Shown here piece after piece: positions 18,159-30,205 of a DNA stretch of 64,000 nt. The DNA is from Desarmillaria ectypa. Its lineage: Eukaryota; Basidiomycota; Agaricomycetes; Agaricales; Physalacriaceae. Position numbers and translations under genes: made by a program. Each line of letters begins with the position of its first letter. The stretch's first letter is position 1. Location of the stretch: contig JAUDYN010000010.1 in assembly GCA_030407005.1 (NCBI GenBank), positions 248,001 through 312,000 on the forward strand. The letters run 5' to 3'. The notes under the pieces were generated by a model. The model was not told the DNA's origin and did not search any database. It was given only the letters and a program-made list of their open reading frames with translations.

Positions 18159-19095
18159 GCGGTGCTTCCTTCAGGATCTTCTCCTGCTCCTGTGAATAAA
18201 AGACTACTACCCTGATAAGAGTGGTATCCTTGTTGATGTGCCCAACTGTATGATAGTGAGTTGAACATGGGTTGTGGCTGTTGAGCTGGGGTTTCAGGGG
18301 GGTAGTTGGGAATGTTCATATATTGGGGCTGGGCATATCCCAGCACACTGTAGTAGCCTGTCTCATAAGTAAAATTATCAAAATTAGGTGTTGCACCCAT
18401 CCTCTGCCTCTCTGTTGACCTCCAATTGCCATAGCTGTCAAAGAGAGTGATTTAGCTCCTATCACTCCTTTGTTATCCAAGGGTGTAACCCAGGTACCAG
18501 GTCTCCTGTGGCCAGGGGGAAAAGGGTCCAATGTCTGTTAGCATGTATTCAGGCCCAAATGGTGGTGCCTGGGTTGGGACCCCATATAAGGTCGCCTTGG
18601 TTGAGTGCCAACCACTCATCTATATCAGGTCTGGCCTCAGGCCAGCCCATGTGTGCCTCGATGTCAGCTTGTCGAAGGTTCCAGACAGTGGCCCTGAAGG
18701 GGCCAAATAACTCCCAATCAACATTGGAGAGTTCAGGCCATATATAGTCAGCCTCATCAGGGTTGAAGAGGCTGTCAGGAGGGAAGGGAGTGGTTGGGGT
18801 CATGGGGTTGAGTTCCCCATTGCAGTTGTGAGAGAGCTTGATGATGGGGAGCAATGAGGAGGACTTCATCCCTCCTCTCAGCCAGTGTTCTCTGTTATGG
18901 CCCCAGGGGCCAGAGGGGTGGTTTCAATCCAGTCCTGGATCATTGGGGTGTCGGGTCCTGAAGTGGGGCTGGAACAGGGTTGGGGAATGGGGATGGGGAT
19001 GTTGGAGAGGGGAATACATGGGTGGGGGGTCCTCAAATGTAGCCTGTACATTCCTTGCATATTCTTGGGTAGGAGTGGGAGATCATTCCACCTGG
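18159..19095 (-). pseudogene. N-terminal part of copy-3 gag and ORF A
   Basis: Both overlapping frames are recognisable. The gag frame has ITRWNDLPLL, GYHSYQGSSLLF and TGAGED. The ORF A frame (18869-18549) has DYIWPELSNVDWELFGPF and IDEWLALNQGD. Gag is +1 relative to ORF A. Stops and indels break both. The segment is cut at 19096 by a minus-strand E LTR, and the primer-site end is not seen. Confidence 0.8.
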
Positions 19096-20525
19096 TGATG
19101 TGCTTGGTAATGGTGAGTGACAAAAGAATTAGGGAATGGCAATGAACACCAATCACACTAAACCTCTTACTACTCTACACTTAATCACCAATATTGAATT
19201 TGGGCAGTTTCGAGTACAATGGAAGCACTTTGCAGACTTTAATAATCAAGTACAATTGTCTTGAAGACATTTTATTCATTACTAGTGAGTTTATACAAAG
19301 TACTAATCACACTAATGGGGTTGGTGAGACACAATTGGGTAAAGAGTGACTTGGTTTGAGCTACTGCGCTTGTTCTGACTGAAACTGCTTCAAACTAGTG
19401 GCTCTCTTGACCCTATACTGCTTCCTACAAGTGATAAACATTTGACTAGTCGCACTCTTGGCTAACTAGTGGTGCTCTTGGCCTAAGAATAATACTATAA
19501 CTCCAAGAACTTTGCTTGAACTAACTTCAAAACACTCTGGACCTTTGCAGGACACAACAGTGACTCTAAGGGACTTCAATTCAATGTAATACTATAGGTG
19601 ACTTAGCGACTATTAATCACTTCATTGAGGTTAAGCACAAAAGCCTTTAGTTGGCGGATGTCATGTTCGATATCACTGGCATTATGTTCAGGAGATATGA
19701 TAACACCACCCAAAACTTTGCCTTCAAAAACACAAGTTACTACTAGTGAGGGCTCAACTGTGGGGATGACTTGCCTGCTTTGCATGAGCACCCATCCCAC
19801 TACTTATATACTACTGAGGCAGAACTATAAATATCATCTGGGTATAGAGTATATTGGTAAGGATTTCTTGGCTAGTCATGAATAATGGTGAATAATCACA
19901 CAATAGTTGGTCTAGTCTGTTTTCTTTTCAAATGACTGGTCTAGAGACTCCACAGTTGGTCTTTCCACACTCTTGGCCCAACTACATGCTCTAGTAATGC
20001 AGTTATATGGATATCTGGATATTGGTGCCTGTAACAGCTATCCAATCATGATCGAGGGTGTAGTCTGGCTCCACTAGTATTGATCATAAGAGATCTATAT
20101 CACAATAGTTGGATCTGGGCTCAAGGTTAATCCATTTCTAATTCATTTCTAAGTTCTGTTTCAGGATTGCCATGTGACTAGTATCCTGACTTAGGTGTTT
20201 ATGCCCAGGCCTGGTTTGCTAGTGACAGAACTTCATGAGATCTGTGTATTCTACTCCTGGTTTTGGTGTGCTAGTAGCATTGTTCATTTGCTAGTGGCTG
20301 TATTTAGTCCTGCTAGCATTCAAGTTACTAGTCTGGCTAGCTAGTAGATTTAAGCAACTAATGATGTTGCATCTAAGTCCTGGCTCTACTAGTTGCTTAC
20401 TGCTTTTAACTATCAGCCCAAAGCCTCAGCTATAGTCCTCTATGTATCACTAGTATAGGATAGATGTTCAATAGTATTGCTACAAAATCACAAAATCTAG
20501 GTGTGAACACATAGATGGCATATCA
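19096..20525 (-). repeat. E-family LTR (1430 bp), minus orientation
   Basis: Near-perfect reverse complement of 27966-29395 and the same length. It contains the same small ORF (19785-19603). No matching 5-bp duplication at its ends (CCTGG against GCATG), so it is probably the end of a larger rearranged element or a recombinant. Confidence 0.85.
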
Positions 20526-20895
20526 GCATGACAGAGATGTGTTTGAGATTTCTCATCTGAAAAATACATCCTGGAGTTCATCAGTGTTGCTAGAGAGATC
20601 AGAATATGATACCTTTCTGCAAAGATTGGGAAGTTGAAGGTTCATTTGAGATAGCATCACCTCAAAGTTCAAATTCAAAATTCAAGAGTCAAAAATTCAA
20701 GCTCAAGAGTGATCATTTGACCCAAAATGACTGCTAAATTGATGGCCTATATAAAATGGTTGACTGGAGAGTCTAATCTTAAGGAAAGTGGTGTACTGCA
20801 TGGACAGACTGGCAGGAATCTGTTGAAGACAAGTTAAAGAAGGTAAGTCAAATCTCTCCAGCTGGTTGCAGAGGGTGAAATACAATTAAAAAACT
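20526..20895. other. AT-rich stretch, no gene seen
   Basis: Contains short TTCAAG/TTCAAA repeats (about 20660-20710). No coding signal or known repeat recognised. Confidence 0.4.
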
Positions 20896-21123
20896 TGTTG
20901 TAAAATGGGAGATCAGTTTGTTTCCAGTTAATACATGCACAGTGTTAGGCCAATAGTATTGCACTTGACTGAGCCCTGCAAATGCATGCAGATGTACACT
21001 ACTGTACCTACTCATATACTAAATGCTAATTTACTACACTTTTCCTAATACTTCTCCCTTAATCAGCAAGTTGGGCATGATGCCAGATTGCCATCATCTC
21101 AGCTCAACTCTAAAATCCCAACA
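20896..21123 (-). repeat. Decayed F-family LTR
   Basis: Reverse complement resembles the solo LTRs at 40300-40548 and 49567-49814 (TGTTGGGATTT...ACAACA), but with many changes, mostly loss of CpG. No clear target duplication. Confidence 0.75.
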
Positions 21124-22850
21124 AAATAAGATCATAAAAATATCAAACACACCTAGATATAATGATTAAAATCTAATATCACAAAAATATCAGAAGTGAC
21201 CAAAAGCTAAGATGGTTCAACTGAAGTTGAATGCAAATATGACACATCCATCACACTTGTGAGCTTGTTTCTTCTTGCTTGCATTTAATTTCCAACTGCA
21301 TACATGTATCATCTTAAGGCTTGCATTTAGTTATGCATGCATGACTTCTCTGTGAGATGGGTAAGCAAGTCCCATGGATTTGAGAAGTGACCAGTTTATC
21401 CAAAGTTCAAAAAAGGTAAGATTTTTCAATCATTGACATGAAATGGTGCTGTGATGAGAGGATCTCTTTTTAAATCAATATCTATGTGTTTATAGCCTTT
21501 CCATAGTATTCAATGCCTTCCCTGAGTCACTGCAAGCAACAGTGACCTGCTAGTACATGTTCAGGAACTCAGAAAAAGTCAAGAAAATACTGCTTACTAG
21601 TATCCTTAAAATGGAACTAAATATTAATAGGCCATATAAGGGAATGCATCCATACACTTGCAAACACATGTAAGTTGAATGCAAGTGAATGTAGTTGAAT
21701 ATAGTTGAATGTATGCTCACAAAATTCTTCTGGCCCTTGGATAATGCTTGCTGATATTTGTTTGTGTGGCTATCATCCTTCTAGGCTCCAATGTAGCCAT
21801 ACCAATGACTCACAGAGCACCAATGCAAGTCTGTGCCATCTTGATGACAGTTCACCCATGGAAATGTTATGCACATGTTGCTTGACATGTTCAAAGCTGG
21901 CTAAGACTGCCTGTGGAGTGAGAAAATAATGGCTGGAATGTTGTTGATTTAAGTGGACCAAAATCTAGGGATTTGATTTACTTTATAAAGTGAAGACCAT
22001 ATAGTCTGGAAATAAGTAGAAGCTTGATTTGTTTGGATGGCTCATATTAGTTTGTCTCTTGCATATAGGCTAAACTGAATGTAAGATCTTTGAAGATAAT
22101 TATTGAGTTCCAGTGGTATAAGCTCATTCCAAGTTGGTATAACTTTCTCTATGAATTCAGAAATGAAGAAAATAATAGGGGTGAAAAGAGGAAAGGTTGT
22201 GGATGATGCAGTGGATATGACATAGCATATAGAATATTTTACGAATTCTTAGATATATAGAGGGCAGACTGTATATCAATCATTGAGAGTAAGTTTGTCA
22301 TCCTAATGTTGATTGGTTGTAGAGGACACTTGCAACATTTGGCAGTCTAATCCTGCAGTAAGAAAAATCTGCATACCTATATGCAAGTGGGAGGATTATA
22401 TAGGCCCATAAAAGAGGAATAGGCTGTGAGAACATGTAAAATATAAATTATGTTGCAAAAATATGCCATACTTAGATAGTATTGTACTTTTCATTGAATG
22501 CTTTGGTGTTTATATGCACTAAAAGCAAGGATGAGGCAAATGGAACTAGTGGTGAGAAAAATTCTTTGAAGCTGTTCTTCAGTCACTATAGGATCTATCT
22601 CATTGTTCTGTAGCAGAAAATAGTTTCTCTAAAATACAGAAAACTGTCAAAATAAACATATCTAGACAAGTAAAGTGTCAGATTTTTTCCTTTATACTAT
22701 CATGTTGATTGTGGCAAAAATGGCAGATTTCCACTAAAACTGAGTCTAGTGCATATAACTGAAAGCTGCTGTGAGGATTGTCTTGACCTGATTGACTTTT
22801 TGCATTGAACACTACCTTGCTTGGTGATTCATATTCACCAGCAATATAAC
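21124..22850. other. AT-rich, CpG-poor region, no gene seen
   Basis: No frame with protein-like content found. A short GTAGTTGAAT-type repeat lies at about 21670-21710. Probably old TE sequence mutated beyond recognition. Confidence 0.4.
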
Positions 22851-23694
22851 TGTTATAACTATTGCAGTGAGAGGCTTGCTGAGTAGAGAATACTAAATTG
22901 TTAGCTACTAGAGTTTGAGATGAGCTTCTTAAATACTATAGAATGTATCTTGAATGTTCTACTAAAATAAACTAATTATATCCTAGTATTATGTCAAATC
23001 AATGATACTGAAGTGCTAGTGACCAACTTAACAAACAAGGTCAAACACCTAGGCTACTTTGCATTTAGGCAGTCACCTATAGTATCATCATTAATCTGTA
23101 TGAAGTATAGCATCTAATATCTTAGTGCATAAAGAAAGAGAATAGAGCAAGTCTAAGTCAGAAGATACTTTGAGAAGAAGTATAGGATTAAACTTTAGTC
23201 TAAAGCTGGGGCTTAAGGTTACAGCTGCATCTACTTATATACCAAAGGTTAGGTGCTAATAATAAGTATATGAGTCAGATTCCAATGCATACTATGTGTG
23301 GTTTTCATGCCTAAAACCCTAAGATCATCAGAGTCTATATCATCAGAGTCAAACAGCTCTGGTCAGTCTGGTTCTGATGCATTAAGCAGACTAAAAGAAA
23401 GTACAGAACCCTGCCTTCAGGCATTTCAGCCATCATGCATGAAATTCCTGGTCAGAAATGTGGAGGAGTCATGGAGAAGTCATGCATATAGCAGATGTGC
23501 CATTGTGAGTCACCTTGTGTGACTGTATATGAGTTGTGATGATGTAAGCAATCCAGATGCCTAGATCATGGATTAGATAAGGAGTATTGCCTAGATAAGA
23601 TAATATAGTGATAGATGTGATGAAGTTGAGAGAAAATTATAATACAAAGATTCAGGAATCTTTAGCCACATGCTTGAAGTTGTAAATTCCAACA
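22851..23694 (-). repeat. G-family LTR split by an insertion
   Basis: The left part (22851-23013) and right part (23650-23694) together match the G LTR at 54361-54567. About 0.63 kb (23014-23649) of unrelated sequence lies between them. Flanks ATAAC and ATAAT suggest a once-perfect 5-bp duplication of the LTR. The inserted piece is not identified. Confidence 0.7.
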
Positions 23695-24176
23695 ATAATT
23701 GTGATTGCTCAAAAAAGTATTATGATGATGTGTATCCAATATTCCTGAGATTATTGAGCAATGACTGACCAGTTTTTCTGCAGTCTAAGAAGATAATGAC
23801 AAAACAACTATTTCTTTTTCTGCTTATTACTCTCATATACCTGGCCCACTGCTTTCCTGCTTTATTTTCCACCATCTTGAGAATAGTCTCTTGAGCATAC
23901 ATTCAAGTTCTAGGCCCTGCTGGAGAAGAATTCATAGTGATTAACAATTTCATGAAAAAGATGTTGACAATAATGCTTGGCAAGGCTAATTAAATGGTGC
24001 AAGAGTTCTAAAGAGCAGATTCAAGATATAGATATGTTGTGGATTTCATATTGTGCTCTCTGTTGCTTATTGCAGACTCAAGGCTATTCACCATGGAGTG
24101 ACTTTACACATGCAGGCAACTCTCTGAGGACCAGAGAGTGCTGATGCTTACTCTTCATCCTCATAATATAGGTTAT
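23695..24176. other. AT-rich stretch, nothing recognised
   Basis: Between a G LTR and the D element. No supported ORF or repeat. Confidence 0.35.
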
Positions 24177-24624
24177 TGTTATGATTTCTCACTATTTTAT
24201 ATTTATCTTATCTTTCTCTTAATCTAGGCACTGATCTTATCAACATCTAATCTCAGTGCCAATCACAGATCACAGACTGGTCACCTCATTGTTACCAAAT
24301 GACAACCAGCCATTGTACTACAGCTCATGACAGTTGCCTTGTTCCCTCTTTGTTTTCATTGTTTCATGCACAGACACATCATTTCACTCTCTATTATTAG
24401 ACCCCATACTTTAGTATATAAGTAGGATAGCTCTTGCTGTATATTCTCCAGCTTCAAGCTAAGTTTAATGTATAGCAGACTTTCTTGTTGACTCCTTCTC
24501 TCACCTAAAGCTAGTCTTTAGTCGCAACTCTAGTTGACAGTATTTCAGGACTCATTGGGTGATTGTACAAATGCAATACAGTCCAGTGTTTACCTTTGTT
24601 GTCTAATAGAATTTGGGTCTAACA
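24177..24624 (+). repeat. Family-D LTR (left)
   Basis: TGTTA...TAACA, 448 bp. TATATAAG at 24415-24422. Predicted transcript start AGCTTCAAGCTAA at 24450-24462. The adjacent primer site (TTAGCTCAAAGCT, 24626-24638) now matches at 11 of 13. Confidence 0.8.
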
Positions 24625-24685
24625 ATTAGCTCAAAGCTTCCAGCCTTCTCTTTTCTCCAGTGACTCTTATGCTGTTGAAAACCAA

Positions 24686-24805
24686 ATGCCCTCATACTCA
24701 GAAATCACAATCTGCACTTTCTATATTCTAGTTATGATCATTGGAATCATTACTGGGATCTTCACTCTAACCCTCTTATATCACTGCTATCAGTATGAAC
24801 TATAA
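24686..24805 (+). pseudogene. ORF A N-terminus of the D element
   Basis: 39 codons from ATG to TAA. Most of it is one hydrophobic segment (FYILVMIIGIITGIF) followed by a short charged end. Position right after the primer site and the membrane segment match ORF A of families A, B and C. The downstream body is deleted. Weak on its own but supported by position. Confidence 0.5.
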
Positions 24806-24879
24806 ATGTTTGTAAACTGTATCAATCTATTCCAATGACCCCAAGCCCAAAATCCCATCCCACACATTTACTTACCCTA

Positions 24880-26677
24880 TTATTGTCTCATTATCTCATG
24901 GGTGCTGCTGTAGACTTTGAGATCTGAACAGATCATCAGGACTTGCAGTACTTCCAAAAGCCTCAGAAACTCAATCACTGACAACTGCAATAAGTAACTA
25001 AGCTTGCAGAGTATTATTTTACTCTCCACCACAAGGCTGGTACTGCCAACAAGAAGATGAACCTTCTCAGTTGATAAGCAGATCATGAGCAAGGCAAGAA
25101 TGACAATAAGGAAGTGATTGTTCTTAAAGCTGAGTTTTTCAACACCATGATCATACCCACCATAGAAGAAGCCCATGAGCATATCAAGAGCACTATCCAT
25201 GATCATCAGAAGTGGGATTAAGAAATTGCTGATTCACTTAATCATGAAAAGGGAATCCAAGAGAAGAATGGTCTTCTCTATTATGAGCAGAGAATCTACA
25301 TTCTCTAAGATTATGCTATATGAGGAGAAATCATTGCCCACTGCCATGATCACATGACAGTAGGACACCTAGGAGTGAAAAAGATAAAGGAGTTAGTCTT
25401 AAGAGACTATTGGTGGCCAAAGATGAAGAAGGACATTCAAACCTATATCTAAGAGTGTGAGACTTGTACAAGGATCAAGTCAAGCACTCAGGCCAAACAG
25501 GCACCACTTTACCCTAATGAAGTACTATTGAAGCCATGGACACATATCTCAGTTAACATAGTTACTGGACTGCCCATCTCCAATAGCCATGATGCAATCC
25601 TAGTCATTATTGATTAATTCTCTAAGGCAATAATTCCTATTGTCTGTAGCACAGAGCTTTCATCTGAAGGATGAGCTCAAATTTTATGTGACAAAGTATA
25701 TGCCAAATACAGTATGCCCATAACTGTTATATCTGACTGAGGACCACAGTTTGTATCTAAGTTCCTCGCAGACTTATACAATATGCTCCAAATCAAGGGA
25801 AATGCATTAACAGCATTTCATCCACAGACTAATAGAGAGACCAAGCATGTCAACCAAGAGATAGAAAAATATCTTAGAATATTTATCAACCACTGACAAA
25901 ATAACTGGGCTAAATAGTTGCCATTGGTAGCTTTTCAACACAACAACTGAGTACACTCCACAATAGGCAAAAGCCTATTTCAAGTGAACTATGGCTGAAA
26001 TCCTCAAGTCACCTCTGACTCAAATATGCATTCTTCTCTTCAAACCCTGACATCAGAATCATTTCAAAACATGATGAAATGCATCCATGATAAGACTAAG
26101 GCTGTCCTACAAAAAGCAGCTGAGCAAATGAAGATTCAATATGACAGAAAGAAGAAAGTAGCAGTCAAGTACCAGATTGGCTAAAAAGTTTGGCTCAACA
26201 CTAAAAATCTACATTTGCCACATCCCAAGAAAAAGCTTGATGACAAATGAGTCAGACCTTTTCTCATTCTGGAAAAATGCAGACTCTTTGCCTACAAGTT
26301 GAAACTTCTCCCAGCTTGGAAAATCTATCCAGTCTTCAATGAGACTCTTCTTATAGTGTATATTCCTTTTGTCTTTCCCAATTAGGAACAACCCCCTTCT
26401 TCTCCACCAGACATCATCCATGGTGAAGAAGAATATGAGATTGAATCCATTCTTAATGACAGACTCTGCAAAGTCCAGGAAAGAAAAGGCCAGCTGCCAA
26501 GAATGGTTGCCAACTATCTTATCAAATGGAAGGGATATAGATTTGAAGAAAACCAGTGGATTGCTGAGAGAAGCTTAGGTAACACAAAAGAAGTGATTGC
26601 CAAATATCTCAAGAACAAGAGAGCAATGGAGATACAAGTGGTAGTTGTCACTCCTACTAATACTACTGTCATCATCA
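24880..26677 (+). pseudogene. Pol remnant of the D element (RNase H end, integrase, chromodomain)
   Basis: Reading with stops: RNase H end (TDHQDLQYFQKPQKLNH near 24930), integrase zinc region (DYWWPKMKKDIQTY, CETCTRIKS near 25410-25480), core with ISD-stop-GPQF near 25740, the TERVNQE counterpart mutated to TKHVNQEIEKYLRIF, GPY/F part near 26250, and chromodomain NYLIKWKGYRFEENQW near 26510-26550. At least ten stops, mostly TGA or TAA in place of Arg, Gln or Trp codons. Non-functional. Confidence 0.88.
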
Positions 26678-27119
26678 TGTTATGATTTTTCCAGTTATCT
26701 TATCTTATCTTATCTTCAGCACCTATCTTATTGCTGGCACCTATGGTTATCACTATCTTCTATGGCTATCACCATTGTCTTGCTCACATTGAACAACCTC
26801 AGCAATTGTATTGTAGCTCACAACAGTCACTCACCCAACAGACAGTTCTTATTGTTATCCACATGGACTACCTGACTATTATATCTGCATTCTGACTCAT
26901 AGTTTTAGTATATAAGTAGGATAGCTCTCACTGTATAACCCCAGCTTCAAGCTAAAGTTTATCTATACCATCTCTTCACTCTAGAACTCAGCTAGGACCT
27001 TAGTCTCTCTTTATTGGATCAGAAGACCATAGCTACAGATCTTTGGGTGACTGTCTAAACATGAGGCAGCCTAGAGATCTAGCACATGTCTGCAGATCAT
27101 ATGGAGTATGGGTCTAACA
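26678..27119 (+). repeat. Family-D LTR (right)
   Basis: 442 bp, TGTTA...TAACA. TATATAAG at 26909-26916. Transcript-start 13-mer AGCTTCAAGCTAA at 26943-26955. TTAGCTTGAAGCT follows the LTR at 27121-27133 (one base off the edge), an exact complement. Confidence 0.82.
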
Positions 27120-27548
27120 ATTAGCTTGAAGCTTTCTCACAGTTTCTTTACTGCCAGCCATGAAGATACTATATGTATGATCCCAAACTTGAACAACAAA
27201 CAAACATTTGCCATTAATACCACCCTCAGAGATGCTATTCTAATCTTTTTCTTTACCACTCTCATCTTTCTTATATGAGGAGAACAAATCAAGAACTACC
27301 TACACTGATGACATATTCTCTATTCCCAACCACCACCTCTCTTTCTCCTTCACTATGTACTCTCCTATGGAAACCCTGCCACCAGGATGGATACAGCAAG
27401 TCTGGCATCCACTCAGATGGAGAACTTCTCAACCCACTGCATCCTCTTTCCCTATCAATCCTCTGATGAATTCCTATCATATATGGAGGAACTTATTTGC
27501 ACCCCAACCTTTGGACCCAGACAGTCAAGGATGGAATGACTCTCCACT
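27120..27548 (+). pseudogene. D-type ORF A and gag beginning
   Basis: After the primer site comes a broken ORF A start with a hydrophobic stretch and LYEEN (about 27170-27290). A gag N-terminal relic then ends QGWNDSPLF, equivalent to the WNDPP motif of other copies. It is cut at 27549 by an E fragment. Confidence 0.6.
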
Positions 27549-27916
27549 GTTTCAAGATTGCCATGTGACTAGTATCCTGACTTAGGTGTTTATGCCCAGG
27601 CCTGGTTTGCTAGTGACAGAACTTCATGAGATCTGTGTATTCTACTCCTGGTTTTGGTGTGCTAGTAGCATTGTTCATTTGCTAGTGGCTGTATTTAGTC
27701 CTGCTAGCATTCAAGTTACTAGTCTGGCTAGCTAGTAGATTTAAGCAACTAATGATGTTGCATCTAAGTCCTGGCTCTACTAGTTGCTTACTGCTTTTAA
27801 CTATCAGCCCAAAGCCTCAGCTATAGTCCTCTATGTATCACTAGTATAGGATAGATGTTCAATAGTATTGCTACAAAATCACAAAATCTAGGTGTGAACA
27901 CATAGATGGCATATCA
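27549..27916 (-). repeat. E LTR fragment, 368 bp
   Basis: Same length as, and nearly identical to, 20158-20525, ending in the same ATATCA terminus. Confidence 0.85.
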
Positions 27917-27965
27917 ACAGTAGTGTGGATGGCAGTCTATTAGCCCCTGGTTCCTGGTCTGGTGG

Positions 27966-29395
27966 TGATATGCCATCTACATGTTCACACCTAGATTTTG
28001 TGATTTTGTAGCAATACTATTGAACATCTATCCTATACTAGTGATACATAGAGGACTATAGCTGAGGCTTTGGGCTGATAGTTAAAAGCAGTAAGCAACT
28101 AGTAGAGCCAGGACTTAGATGCAACATCATTAGTTGCTTAAATCTACTAGCTAGCCAGACTAGTAACTTGAATGCTAGCAGGACTAAATACAGCCACTAG
28201 CAAATGAACAATGCTACTAGCACACCAAAACCAGGAGTAGAATACACAGATCTCATGAAGTTCTGTCACTAGCAAACCAGGCCTGGGCATAAACACCTAA
28301 GTCAGGATACTAGTCACATGGCAATCCTGAAACAGAACTTAGAAATGAATTAGAAATGGATTAACCTTGAGCCCAGATCCAACTATTGTGATATAGATCT
28401 CTTATGATCAATACTAGTGGAGCCAGACTACACCCTCGATCATGATTGGATAGCTGTTACAGGCACCAATATCCAGATATCCATATAACTGCATTACTAG
28501 AGCATGTAGTTGGGCCAAGAGTGTGGAAAGACCAACTGTGGAGTCTCTAGACCAGTCATTTGAAAAGAAAACAGACTAGACCAACTATTGTGTGATTATT
28601 CACCATTATTCATGACTAGCCAAGAAATCCTTACCAATATACTCTATACCCAGATGATATTTATAGTTCTGCCTCAGTAGTATATAAGTAGTGGGATGGG
28701 TGCTCATGCAAAGCAGGCAAGTCATCCCCACAGTTGAGCCCTCACTAGTAGTAACTTGTGTTTTTGAAGGCAAAGTTTTGGGTGGTGTTATCATATCTCC
28801 TGAACATAATGCCAGTGATATCGAACATGACATCCGCCAACTAAAGGCTTTTGTGCTTAACCTCAATGAAGTGATTAATAGTCGCTAAGTCACCTATAGT
28901 ATTACATTGAATTGAAGTCCCTTAGAGTCACTGTTGTGTCCTGCAAAGGTCCAGAGTGTTTTGAAGTTAGTTCAAGCAAAGTTCTCGGAGTTATAGTATT
29001 ATTCTTAGGCCAAGAGCACCACTAGTTAGCCAAGAGCGCGACTAGTCAAATGTTTATCACTTGTAGGAAGCAGTATAGGGTCAAGAGAGCCACTAGTTTG
29101 AAGCAGTTTCAGTCAGAACAAGCGCAGTAGCTCAAACCAAGTCAATCTTTACCCAATTGTGTCTTACCAACCCCATTAGTGTGAGTAGTACTTTGTATAA
29201 CTCACTAGTAATGAATAAAACATCTTTAAAACCACCTTACTTGATTATTGAAGTCTGCAGAGTGCTTCCATCATACTTAAAACCACCCAAATTCAATATT
29301 GGTGATTAAAGTGTAGAGTAGTAAGAGGTTTAGTGTGATTGGTGTTCATTGCCATTCCCTAATTCTTTTGTCACTCACCATTACCAAGCACATCA
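27966..29395 (+). repeat. E-family LTR (1430 bp), plus orientation
   Basis: TGATATGCC...AAGCACATCA. TATATAAG at about 28681. With 19096-20525 it forms long near-identical inverted arms around a 7.4-kb AT-rich block. The right flank starts the gene-bearing region. Confidence 0.85.
28706..28888 (+). CDS. Small ORF just after the E LTR TATA box (60 aa)
   Basis: ATG about 25 nt downstream of TATATAAG, within the E LTR. It encodes 60 residues ending LNEVINSR, with a hydrophobic-acidic composition and no recognised domain. The same ORF is intact in the minus-strand E copy (19785-19603) and mostly deleted in the E copy at 16797-18158. It lies close to the predicted transcript start, so it could be a uORF, the first exon of an element protein, or chance. 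I cannot assign a function. Confidence 0.35.
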   Translation: MQSRQVIPTVEPSLVVTCVFEGKVLGGVIISPEHNASDIEHDIRQLKAFVLNLNEVINSR

Positions 29396-30205
29396 ACGCT
29401 CATGCACGCAAAATTCTACTTGCCCATTATCTTACCCAAAGCCGAAGTACGGCATATTGACCAATGCCTTCCAATCTGACTGATGGACAAGGACAGAATC
29501 AACGATGGCGAAAAGGAATTCAGAATGTATTCACTTGTCGCCTGTTCTTTTGGCATAGATAGAATTTGATCAGCGTCGATGCAAGCAGAAGCTCACGCAG
29601 GTATCCCCAATCCTAAGAACTAGGATGCGACGTCGGTTACTCATTGAACACAAGCCAGCCCATCTGATATGTAGCTCTCGAATCTTAGATTTACTAAGAG
29701 TGCCGTGACCATAACCAGGACGCTTTCGAAAAAGGTGTGTGCTTGTAAGATATGCATGTAATACCCAATCTCAAACACCAGTAGCGTGCAAGGCAATGTA
29801 GGCTCGTGCAGGAACTGGAGTGTCAGACTCGTCGCTTTTGTGAAGGCTAGTGATCGTATTGTTTTCTATTATTCAAAAATCCTTTCAAACGTGGTCAGAC
29901 GATCCAATTCACGTTGCCCTGAATTTGAAAATGCCCAGCAGTGAATGCCTCTTTAAGATTTCATATAGGATTTACTTCCGCGGAGGCTTCCTGGGCACTG
30001 GACGTGTCTAAAAAACCCTCAATATCCTACAAACCGCACCGGATATGACAGCTAATTATCGCCTCTAACGGAAATAATATTCAACTATGGATGCATATCA
30101 CTACTATAAATTCATGATATCTTAACGAACGCCTATGTAGATACTTGAAAAAAAAACAACCTCGAAGAACAAATTCTCCATCCCATCCTCCCATTCAGTC
30201 ATTCT
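29396..30205. other. Downstream flank of SSP1 (duplicated intergenic unit)
   Basis: No gene seen. About 700 bp resembles 46870-47450 and 52080-52790, the regions after SSP3 and SSP4, so it is part of the duplicated unit. Confidence 0.6.

Larger units (their letters stand above)
24177..27119 (+). mobile_element. Internally deleted family-D gypsy element
   Basis: Two D-type LTRs (24177-24624 and 26678-27119) in the same orientation flank about 2 kb. The internal part has the primer site and an ORF A start, then jumps to the RNase H, integrase and chromodomain end of pol. Gag, protease and most of RT are missing. Heavily decayed. A second primer site and ORF A start follow at 27120-27548, so a further D copy or a tandem LTR array once lay here. 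Confidence 0.82.

Noticed and set aside
16792..18163. A clean 5-bp target duplication for the E LTR
   Set aside because: GGTGG and GCGGT do not match. Only an approximate GTGG/GCGG could be argued.
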